DNA of 64,000 nt from Scatosoma sp045614565 (GTDB lineage Bacteria > Bacillota > Clostridia > Christensenellales > Borkfalkiaceae), in assembly GCA_045614565.1 (NCBI GenBank), contig JAZLDG010000102.1, positions 1 to 64,000 of the forward strand. The letters run 5' to 3'. Under the pieces are notes generated by a model, which was not told where the DNA came from, ran no database searches, and was given only the letters and a program-made list of their open reading frames with translations. Positions 8,730-15,277 of this stretch are shown piece by piece. Position 1 is the stretch's first letter. The number at the start of each line of letters is the position of its first letter. The position numbers and the translations under genes were made by a program.

Positions 8730-8803
8730 AATAAAAACCTCCGCTTGTATCGCGCAAATCCTATTGTGCGCGTAAAAATTCGTTCTTTTTAGCCGTAATA
8801 TAT

Positions 8804-8832
8804 ATTATAGTATATTTTTTTTGGCAAGTCAA
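8804..8832 (-). promoter_or_regulatory. leuS promoter
   Basis: On the minus strand TTGACT (8832-8827) and TATAAT (8809-8804) are exactly 17 bases apart. The -35 box overlaps the extreme 5' end of the divergent ytxC-like reading frame. Confidence 0.65.
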
Positions 8833-8838
8833 GCGAAT

Positions 8839-9609
8839 ATGCAAGGGCAAAAGCGGGGGATTTTGCAAAAACGGATAAATAATTTCCGCGCCGCGGCATA
8901 CAATAATGGTGTGGAAGAAATAACGATAACGCAAAACGGCTACGACGGCTTATTTATGTCCTATTTGTTCGGTAAGGTACGCGAACGCTTTTCCTTTTTG
9001 CCCGCGACGTGCGATTTGCAAAACGAAGGCGATCACGCGGAGATTGCGTTCCGTACGGAAGCGGCGTATTGTCCGTACGTGAGAAGGTTTGCCGAAGAAA
9101 ATATCGCCGAAGTTATCGCCGTCGGGTATAAATACGCGTATTTTGAGAAAAAGCTTGTGTTACCCCTTTTAAGCGAACGGCAAAAACGGCTTTTGATTAC
9201 CGCGCTCGTCGCCGCCGATTATAAGGACGATAAAGCATACGCGCTCAAACGTATAAAGGGCTTCGAGCAGTATTCGCTCGACGGTGTTTTTCATTTCCGT
9301 TTGCGGGAATTGCAACGGCGTTGGCAGGGGATTGCGCAATACGTGCCGACGGATATGGGCGTGGCGGCACTGGACGGATTTTTAGAGTTTCTCACCGAAG
9401 ATGGGGAAGGGAAACTGTTTGTGAAAGGGGGTAGGGTATACGACGAAGAATACCGCCTTTTATCGCGTAGCGAGCTGACGGGTAAAATCTCCGTCATCGG
9501 CGAAATTTTACTCGGTTGTGCGGAACGCGTGTATTGCTTTGGAGAAACGGATCGGGAAACGACGGCGTTTTTGAAAAAATATTACGGCGCAAAAGCCGTA
9601 TTCTGTTGA
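8839..9609 (+). CDS. YtxC-like sporulation-associated protein
   Basis: A soluble protein of about 256 aa resembling the YtxC family (putative sporulation protein), whose molecular function is unknown. Sequence similarity is my recognition of the C-terminal pattern, and the position is supportive: Bacillus ytxC lies directly upstream of thrS, as here. The start is uncertain. ATG 8839 lacks a clear ribosome binding site, the frame is open back to a TTG at 8821 inside the leuS promoter, and TTG 8863 or GTG 8911 are alternatives. A small AACCGT/ACGGTT hairpin follows the stop and leads into the thrS promoter. Confidence 0.55.
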   Translation: MQGQKRGILQKRINNFRAAAYNNGVEEITITQNGYDGLFMSYLFGKVRERFSFLPATCDLQNEGDHAEIAFRTEAAYCPYVRRFAEENIAEVIAVGYKYAYFEKKLVLPLLSERQKRLLITALVAADYKDDKAYALKRIKGFEQYSLDGVFHFRLRELQRRWQGIAQYVPTDMGVAALDGFLEFLTEDGEGKLFVKGGRVYDEEYRLLSRSELTGKISVIGEILLGCAERVYCFGETDRETTAFLKKYYGAKAVFC

Positions 9610-9639
9610 AAAAATTTATTTTAACCGTCTTAAAAACGG

Positions 9640-9668
9640 TTGACAAATGCGGAGAAAAGGGGTACAAT
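9640..9668 (+). promoter_or_regulatory. thrS promoter
   Basis: TTGACA (9640-9645) and TACAAT (9663-9668) with a 17-base spacer. Transcription should start near 9675 and include the whole T-box. Confidence 0.75.
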
Positions 9669-9674
9669 AGAAAT

Positions 9675-9884
9675 CGTAAAGACAAGTAGCGTCGTTATGG
9701 CGGATTTGCAGAGAGCTTGCCCCTTGGCTGTAAGGCGAGTAATCCGTTACGGTCGTGAAACCGCTTTATTTCCGTAAAATGAATAAACGAAAAGCGGTCG
9801 CGGAGCAATCCGCGGCAATTAAGGTGGAACCGCGCGGATTTCGCGTCCTTAAATTCCTATTGTTAGGAGTTTAAGGTTTTTTTT
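9675..9884 (+). promoter_or_regulatory. T-box riboswitch of thrS with terminator
   Basis: The conserved T-box sequence AAGGTGGAACCGCG is at 9821-9834. The terminator stem CCTTAAATTCCTA / TAGGAGTTTAAGG (9847-9876) is followed by eight T. Stem I contains the AGAGAG...GGCTG-type distal elements (about 9710-9735). The likely specifier is ACC at 9760-9762 (in GTGAAACCGC), a threonine codon that fits the downstream gene. Uncharged tRNA-Thr should stabilise the antiterminator and allow thrS transcription. Confidence 0.93.
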
Positions 9885-9900
9885 ATTTTTTTATTATTAA

Positions 9901-10082
9901 GGCTCCGTTTCAACCTTCGATTGATTTTTGACGGAAAAATACTGCGAAATTCTACGCAAAACACGCGGTTACATACCGCAGCGGGTATGCGCCCTTGTGT
10001 GTTTGCTTGTCTTTCTTGTATTTTTCTCGTAAAATCGAAAAAATATAATTTTTTCTAATCAATCGCTTGCTGTAACGTCACC
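9901..10082. mobile_element. MITE copy 2, inserted between the T-box and thrS
   Basis: A 182-bp element of the same family as that at 1159. The ends begin GGCTCCGTTTCAAC and, inverted, GGTGACGTTACAGC. They are less alike than in copy 1, except for the inner GATTGATT. The flanks ATTATTAA (9893-9900) and ATTATCAA (10083-10090) form an 8-bp duplication with one mismatch. The 110-base core is 101/110 identical to copy 1. It lies downstream of the T-box terminator and upstream of the thrS ribosome binding site, so it is transcribed as a long hairpin in the thrS mRNA. Confidence 0.88.
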
Positions 10083-10116
10083 ATTATCAATCAAGAAAAA
10101 CGATGGAGGAAGAGAT

Positions 10117-12021
10117 ATGAATATCACTTTGAAAAACGGCGATAGTATGTCGCTGGAAGAAAACGCTACGGCGTTTGCCGCGGCAACGGCCATTTCCGAA
10201 GGTTTGGCAAGAAACGCGGTGTGCGCGAAGGTCAACGATAAGCTCGTCGATCTTTCGCACGTATTAAACGACGGAGATACGTTGGAAATTATTACGCTCA
10301 AAGATAAGGAAGGTTTGGGCGTGTACCGCCATACCTGTGCGCACGTGTTGGCGCAAGCCTTGAAAACGGTATACCCGACCTGTAAACTGTCGATAGGTCC
10401 CGTTATTGAAAACGGTTTTTATTACGACGTGGATTTCGTAACGCCCATCACGCAAGCCGACCTTGCGAAAGTGGAAGCGGAAATGAAGAAAATTATCAAG
10501 GGGAATTTCCCGATTGAACGTTTCACGTTGCCTAAAAAGGAAGCGATCGCGCTTATGGACGGCTACAACGAAAACTACAAGGTTGAATTGATTGAAGATT
10601 TGCCCGACGGGGAAATTATTTCCTTCTATAAGCAAGGCAATTTCGTCGACCTTTGCCGCGGACCGCACCTTTCTTCGACGGGTAAGATTAAAGCGTTCAA
10701 ACTCACGAGTATCGCAGGCGCATACTGGCGCGGGGACGAGCATAATAAAATGCTCACGCGTATTTACGGTACGGCTTTTGCGAAAAAGGACGAAATGGAA
10801 GCGTATTTCACGATGCTGGAAGAAGCGAAAAAACGCGATCATACCAAGCTTGGCAAGGAATTAAAGATTTTTGCAATCATGAACGAAGGTAAAGGCTTGC
10901 CCTTCTTCCTGCCGAACGGTATGGTTTTGAAAAACACCTTGATTGATTACTGGCGTCAAATTCACACCCGCGAAGGTTACGTGGAAGTGCAAACGCCCAT
11001 TATGCTCAATCGTACGCTTTGGGAAACGTCGGGGCACTGGTATCATTACCGCGATAATATGTACACGACGAAAGTGGACGAAGAAGATTTCGCGATCAAG
11101 CCTATGAACTGCCCGGGCGGTATTTTGGTGTATAAAAACGAACCGCACAGCTATAAGGATTTGCCGATCCGTATGGGCGAGTTAGGGCTCGTGCACCGTC
11201 ACGAAAAGTCGGGGCAATTACACGGACTTTTCCGCGTGCGTTGCTTCACTCAAGACGACGCACATATCTTTATGACGCCCGAACAAATCAAGGACGAAAT
11301 TAAAGGCGTAGTACGCTTGATTAACGAAGTATACACGCTGTTTGGATTTAAGTATCACGTAGAGCTTTCCACTCGTCCCGAAAACAGTATGGGAAGCGAC
11401 GAAGACTGGAACAACGCGACGGACGCGCTCCGTTCGGCGCTCGACGATATGGGACTTGCGTACGTGGTAAACGAAGGCGACGGCGCGTTCTACGGACCGA
11501 AAATCGATTTCCATTTGGAAGACTCGATCGGCAGAACGTGGCAATGCGGAACCATTCAGCTCGATTTCCAGCTCCCGCAAAGATTTGAAATGGAATATAT
11601 CGGCGAAGACGGTCAAAAACACCGTCCCATTATGGTACACCGCGTTGCGTTCGGGTCAATCGAACGGTTTATCGGTATCTTAATCGAGCATTTCGCAGGA
11701 AAATTCCCCGTATGGCTTTCTCCCGTTCAGGTTAAAATTTTGCCGATTACGGATAGACAAGAAGCTTATGCAAACGAGCTTTGCGCGAAGATGAAAGAAG
11801 CGGGTATCCGCGTTTGCGTGGACGATAGAAACGAAAAAATTGGTTATAAAATCCGCGAAGCGCAAATGGAAAAAGTACCGTATATGCTCGTGCTTGGCGA
11901 TAAGGAAATGGAAGCGGGACAAGTGGCGGTACGCCGTCGCGACGGCGAACAGTCGGTTGTGGACGCGGCGGAATTTATCGCTACCGTTTGCAAGGATATC
12001 AAAGAAAAAACGGCGTTTTGA
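10117..12021 (+). CDS. thrS: Threonine-tRNA ligase
   Basis: Class II aminoacyl-tRNA synthetase, 634 aa. It has an N-terminal TGS domain (1-60), an editing domain with the HxxxH-type zinc/editing site (HTCAHVLAQAL, near 70-80), the catalytic core with MNCPGG and FRVRCFTQDDAHIF, and a C-terminal anticodon-binding domain. The ribosome binding site TGGAGGAAGAG precedes ATG 10117. It is expressed through the T-box leader and carries a MITE in its 5' untranslated region. Confidence 0.98.
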   Translation: MNITLKNGDSMSLEENATAFAAATAISEGLARNAVCAKVNDKLVDLSHVLNDGDTLEIITLKDKEGLGVYRHTCAHVLAQALKTVYPTCKLSIGPVIENGFYYDVDFVTPITQADLAKVEAEMKKIIKGNFPIERFTLPKKEAIALMDGYNENYKVELIEDLPDGEIISFYKQGNFVDLCRGPHLSSTGKIKAFKLTSIAGAYWRGDEHNKMLTRIYGTAFAKKDEMEAYFTMLEEAKKRDHTKLGKELKIFAIMNEGKGLPFFLPNGMVLKNTLIDYWRQIHTREGYVEVQTPIMLNRTLWETSGHWYHYRDNMYTTKVDEEDFAIKPMNCPGGILVYKNEPHSYKDLPIRMGELGLVHRHEKSGQLHGLFRVRCFTQDDAHIFMTPEQIKDEIKGVVRLINEVYTLFGFKYHVELSTRPENSMGSDEDWNNATDALRSALDDMGLAYVVNEGDGAFYGPKIDFHLEDSIGRTWQCGTIQLDFQLPQRFEMEYIGEDGQKHRPIMVHRVAFGSIERFIGILIEHFAGKFPVWLSPVQVKILPITDRQEAYANELCAKMKEAGIRVCVDDRNEKIGYKIREAQMEKVPYMLVLGDKEMEAGQVAVRRRDGEQSVVDAAEFIATVCKDIKEKTAF

Positions 12022-12061
12022 AAAAAGATTGAAAATATTTGAAATTTTTTGAAAAAATTGC

Positions 12062-12090
12062 TTGACAAAGGGTTTGCTTTGTGCTAATAT
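12062..12090 (+). promoter_or_regulatory. Promoter of the infC-rpmI-rplT operon
   Basis: TTGACA (12062-12067) and TAATAT (12085-12090) separated by 17 bases. Confidence 0.8.
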
Positions 12091-12096
12091 ATTTGA

Positions 12097-12228
12097 GCAA
12101 AGCAGAAGCGAACCTTCTCGCCGTGCGGTTTTGATCGGTACGGCTCGATAATTTTTCTACCGCGGAAAAGCGGAGATTATTATGCGAAAAAAAGGGTTGC
12201 TTGTGTAAAAGCGACCCTTAATTTTTTC
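12097..12228 (+). promoter_or_regulatory. infC leader with attenuator hairpin
   Basis: The leader between promoter and infC contains paired segments (GCAAAGC, CCGTGCGG, CCGCGGAAAAGCGG). It ends in an intrinsic terminator: AAGGGTTGCTT pairs with AAGCGACCCTT (about 12193-12219), followed by AATTTTTTC. In Firmicutes the IF3-L35-L20 operon is repressed by L20 binding to such leaders, and this one occupies the same place. The L20-binding fold itself was not verified. Confidence 0.7.
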
Positions 12229-12244
12229 GGAGAGGTATACGACC

Positions 12245-12754
12245 ATTAAAGACCAGCATCAAATCAACGAGAATATTCGTGATAGAGAAATTAGAGTAAT
12301 TTCCGCTACGGGTGAACAGCTCGGCATTATGAGCGCGCGTGAAGCAATGGCGATTGCGGACGAAGAAGGTTTGGATTTGGTGAAAATTTCGCCCAACGCC
12401 GTGCCGCCCGTTTGTAAGATTATGAACTACGGTAAGTTCAAGTTCGAGCAAGCGAAAAAGGAAAAGGAAAACCGTAAAAACCAAAAAATCGTGGAATTAA
12501 AAGAAATCTATCTTTCGATGACGATTGACGTGGGCGATTTGAACGTGAAAGCGAAAAAGACGGTGGAAATGCTCGGCGACGGGAACAAGGTCAAGGTGTC
12601 CATTCGTATGCGCGGCAGACAAATGGCGCACGCGGCGATGGGTGTGGACGTAATGCGCCGTTTCTTCGATATGCTCGGCGGTAAAGCGGTTATGGACAAA
12701 GAACCCAAGACGGAAGGCAGAAATATTTTAATGATCCTTGCCCCCGCGAAATAA
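12245..12754 (+). CDS. infC: Translation initiation factor IF-3, AUU start codon
   Basis: IF3 binds the 30S subunit, discriminates start codons and prevents premature subunit joining. The frame begins at ATT 12245, nine bases after GGAGAGG (12229-12235), and reads (M)KDQHQINENIRDREIRVI, the conserved IF3 N-terminus. This gives 169 aa, the normal length. The first ATG (12329) would delete 28 conserved residues, including INENIR. A rare AUU start is the known device by which IF3 represses its own translation. It is first in an operon with rpmI and rplT. Confidence 0.93.
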   Translation: MKDQHQINENIRDREIRVISATGEQLGIMSAREAMAIADEEGLDLVKISPNAVPPVCKIMNYGKFKFEQAKKEKENRKNQKIVELKEIYLSMTIDVGDLNVKAKKTVEMLGDGNKVKVSIRMRGRQMAHAAMGVDVMRRFFDMLGGKAVMDKEPKTEGRNILMILAPAK

Positions 12755-12833
12755 AAGGGTACTCAATAAGCGGACAAGCTTTTTATAAGCTCGTTATATA
12801 AAAATAAGAAAAAAATATTCGGAGGATAAATTT

Positions 12834-13034
12834 ATGCCTAAACAGAAAACACATAGCAGCACGAAAAAGCGTTTTTGGCTTACGGGTTCGGGCAAAGTAA
12901 ACCGTTCTCACAGCGGTAAGAACCACAAAGCGGAAACCAAGAACAGAAAGAGAAAGAGAAACTTGCGTCAAACCACGCTCGTTGCTTCCACGCAGGAAAG
13001 CACCGTCAAGAGTATGATGCCCTACAAGAAATAA
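12834..13034 (+). CDS. rpmI: 50S ribosomal protein L35
   Basis: A 66-aa highly basic protein with the L35 pattern MPKQKTHSSTKKRF and SGKVNRSHSGKNH. A strong ribosome binding site, CGGAGGAT, lies 7 bases upstream of the ATG. Second gene of the IF3-L35-L20 operon. Confidence 0.98.
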   Translation: MPKQKTHSSTKKRFWLTGSGKVNRSHSGKNHKAETKNRKRKRNLRQTTLVASTQESTVKSMMPYKK

Positions 13035-13055
13035 GAGAAGGAGAGATAAAAGAGT

Positions 13056-13406
13056 ATGCGTATTAAAAGAGCAGTAAACGCGGTTAAAAAGCGTAGAAAA
13101 ATTTTGAAGCTTGCAAAAGGCTATTTCGGCAACAAGAGCAAATCGTATAGAATTGCAAGAGAAGCCGTAATGAAATCCTTGAACTATGCGTTCATCGGTA
13201 GAAGAAGAAGAAAGAGAGATTTTCGTCGCCTTTGGATTTCCAGAATTAACGCGGCGGCGAGAATGAACGGTATTTCTTACAGCAAGTTGATGCACGGTCT
13301 TTCCGTTGCGGGTATCAACCTTAACAGAAAAGTGCTTGCAGATTTGGCGGTAAACGACGCAGCGGCGTTCACGCAGCTCGTTGACAAAGCAAAAGCTGCG
13401 CTTTAA
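13056..13406 (+). CDS. rplT: 50S ribosomal protein L20
   Basis: A 116-aa basic 23S rRNA-binding protein needed for early 50S assembly. It has a long N-terminal helix (MRIKRAVNAVKKRRKILK) and the globular C-terminal domain with ARMNGISYSKLMHGL. As in other bacteria it probably represses its operon through the leader at 12097-12228. The ribosome binding site is GAGAAGGAGAG. Confidence 0.98.
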   Translation: MRIKRAVNAVKKRRKILKLAKGYFGNKSKSYRIAREAVMKSLNYAFIGRRRRKRDFRRLWISRINAAARMNGISYSKLMHGLSVAGINLNRKVLADLAVNDAAAFTQLVDKAKAAL

Positions 13407-13416
13407 GCAAGGAAAG

Positions 13417-13452
13417 AAAGCCTTTTTAACGAAAGGCTTTTTCGCTTTTTTT
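13417..13452 (+). terminator. Terminator of the infC-rpmI-rplT operon
   Basis: AAAGCCTTT and AAAGGCTTT form a 9-bp stem followed by TTCGCTTTTTTT. The T-run reaches the next gene, so some read-through is likely. Confidence 0.75.
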
Positions 13453-13457
13453 AAGAA

Positions 13458-14210
13458 ATGATATTAACGTCGAAAAACAATCCTTTAATCAAGGAAACGG
13501 CTTCGCTGAAAGACAAAAAAGGCAGGAAACAAACGGGGCTTTTTCTCGTGGAAGGCGTCAAAATGACGCGGGAATGTGAACGGAGCGGTTTGGAAATAGA
13601 ACGCGTGTTCGTGTCCGAAGCCTTTGTAGACGAGCTTCCGTTTGCGGAAGAAAAAATCGTCCGCGTTTCCCAAGACGTTTTGCGCGTTCTCTCCGACGAA
13701 AAAACGCCGCAGGGCGTGCTTTGTCGGGTGAAGAAACCCAAGATAAGGCTTGCCGCGCCTGCGTCCGCTTGCTTATTCCTTGACGGCGTATCCGATCCGC
13801 GGAATTTGGGCGCGATTATCCGTACGGCGAATGCCGCGGGTTATCGCGAGATCTATTTGACCGACGATTGCGCCGATCCGTATTCCCCCAAAAGCGTTCG
13901 AGCAAGTATGAGCGGCGTATTTTTCGTCAAGCTTTACGAAGGCACGCGGGAAGAAATTTTCTCCGTTCTTGGCGATACGCCTATCGTAGTTGCGGATATG
14001 TACGGTGAAAACGCGTTCGCGTTTGCCGCGCCTAAAAAGTTTGCGCTTGCGATCGGGAATGAAGCGAACGGCGTTTCCAAAGCCGTCGAAGATAGAGCGA
14101 GCTACACGGTCAAAATTCCGATGGAAGCCACGCAAGAAAGCTTAAATGCAGCGGTTTCGGCGGGGATTTTAATGTATCTTCTTAAAAAAGAAAGCTTTAC
14201 AAAAAACTAA
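13458..14210 (+). CDS. SpoU/TrmH family RNA 2'-O-methyltransferase
   Basis: SPOUT-fold RNA methyltransferase, 250 aa, using S-adenosylmethionine to methylate ribose 2'-OH of rRNA or tRNA. An N-terminal substrate-binding domain (1-90; KGRKQTGLFLVEGVK) is followed by the knot with motif 1 DPRNLGAIIRTANAAG (about 111-126), motif 2 LAIGNEANGVS and motif 3 IPMEATQESLNAAVSAGI. Similar genes next to ribosomal protein operons in Clostridia are annotated as RlmB/TsnR-like; the target nucleotide is not predictable. It is followed 12 bases later by yebC. Confidence 0.9.
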   Translation: MILTSKNNPLIKETASLKDKKGRKQTGLFLVEGVKMTRECERSGLEIERVFVSEAFVDELPFAEEKIVRVSQDVLRVLSDEKTPQGVLCRVKKPKIRLAAPASACLFLDGVSDPRNLGAIIRTANAAGYREIYLTDDCADPYSPKSVRASMSGVFFVKLYEGTREEIFSVLGDTPIVVADMYGENAFAFAAPKKFALAIGNEANGVSKAVEDRASYTVKIPMEATQESLNAAVSAGILMYLLKKESFTKN

Positions 14211-14222
14211 AAGGAGCATATT

Positions 14223-15011
14223 ATGTCAGGACATAGCAAATGGCACAACATACAGGCAAAAAAGGGTAAGGCAGACGCGGCAAAGGGTAGAATTTTCACC
14301 AAGCTCGGCAGAGAAATCGCGGTGGCGGCGAAGAATAACCCCAACCCCGAAACGAACAGCAAGCTTGCAGATATTATCGCAAAAGCGAAAGCGGCGAATA
14401 TGCCCAACGATAATATTCAACGCAGTATTAAAAAAGCTTCGGGCGAAATGAACGGCGCGGATTATAAAGAATTGACTTACGAAGGCTACGGCGTAGCGGG
14501 CTCGGCGGTTATTATCGTTACCTTGACGGACAATATCAATCGTACGGCAGGCGACGTGCGCGCTATTTTAGGTAAGCACGGCGGTCAGCTCGGTCAAAAC
14601 GGTTGCGTGTCTTATAATTTCGATAACAAAGGCTATATCGTAGTAGAAAGAACGGTAGAGCTTGACGAAGATACGATGACGGAAATTGCGTTGGAAGCAG
14701 GCGCGGACGATATCGTCACGAGCGACGACGTATACGAAATCTTCACGTCACCCGAAAATTTCTCGGAAGTTCGTAAATATTTAGAAGATAAAAACGCGGA
14801 AATGGTAGCAGCTGCTCCCAAAACGCGTAGAAACGAAGAGGAAGAAGATAAAATCCGTTTCGTGCAAGCGGAAATTGCGATGATTCCCCAAAACCGTATC
14901 GAGCTTCCCGCGGATAAAGTAGCGACGTTCGAGAAAATGTTGGACGCGTTGGAAGAACACGACGACGTACAAAACGTATACCATAACGTAGATTTGCCCG
15001 ACGAAGAATAA
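14223..15011 (+). CDS. yebC: YebC/PmpR family protein (TACO1)
   Basis: A 262-aa protein beginning MSGHSKWHNIQAKKGKADAAKG, the YebC hallmark (residues 1-22). YebC proteins were described as transcriptional regulators, and more recently in bacteria as translation factors relieving ribosome stalling at proline-rich stretches. The three-domain length is normal, slightly extended by an acidic linker (RRNEEEEDK) and tail. Ribosome binding site AAAGGAG. It is co-transcribed with the upstream methyltransferase. Confidence 0.93.
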   Translation: MSGHSKWHNIQAKKGKADAAKGRIFTKLGREIAVAAKNNPNPETNSKLADIIAKAKAANMPNDNIQRSIKKASGEMNGADYKELTYEGYGVAGSAVIIVTLTDNINRTAGDVRAILGKHGGQLGQNGCVSYNFDNKGYIVVERTVELDEDTMTEIALEAGADDIVTSDDVYEIFTSPENFSEVRKYLEDKNAEMVAAAPKTRRNEEEEDKIRFVQAEIAMIPQNRIELPADKVATFEKMLDALEEHDDVQNVYHNVDLPDEE

Positions 15012-15036
15012 TTTTTGAAAAATTCTCGTCATTTAT

Positions 15037-15065
15037 TTGACAGTAGCGTTAAATTATGGTAGAAT
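15037..15065 (+). promoter_or_regulatory. Promoter of the metal ATPase leader
   Basis: TTGACA (15037-15042) and TAGAAT (15060-15065), 17-base spacer. Confidence 0.75.
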
Positions 15066-15074
15066 AAAATAGTA

Positions 15075-15250
15075 ATCTCCGTGAGGGAGTAGCAAGCGCA
15101 CTTTCCGCGTGACAAGTCAACAACACCAACCCGTTCGGGTTTGGCTTGTCTTAAATTGCAAGACTCACGTATAGCAAAAGAGAAGGCTGTACGTGGCGGT
15201 CAAAAAAGGAACCTTGCCCCGTGTATAGCGAATACGCGGGGCTTTCATTT
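15075..15250 (+). promoter_or_regulatory. yybP-ykoY manganese riboswitch with terminator
   Basis: The aptamer shows the conserved GGGAGTAG (15085-15092) and GACTCACGT (15162-15170). CGTGAG (15080-15085) and CTCACG (15164-15169) form the closing helix, with two hairpin arms between. Downstream, ACGTATAGC can pair with GCTGTACGT as an alternative helix. The hairpin CCCCGTGTAT / ATACGCGGGG (15217-15241) followed by CTTTCATTTT is a plausible terminator. The yybP-ykoY class binds Mn2+ and switches on Mn exporters, including P-type ATPases, which is the gene that follows. Confidence 0.88.
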
Positions 15251-15277
15251 TGTAAAAAAACAAGGAGAAGAAGAAAA

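Noticed and set aside
6294..8760. Possible T-box leader for leuS
   Set aside because: Only about 75 bases separate promoter and start codon, and no AAGGTGGAACC-like sequence is present.
9610..9645. Terminator after the ytxC-like gene
   Set aside because: AACCGT/ACGGTT can pair, but it is followed by TTGACA and not by a T-run; it is part of the thrS promoter region.
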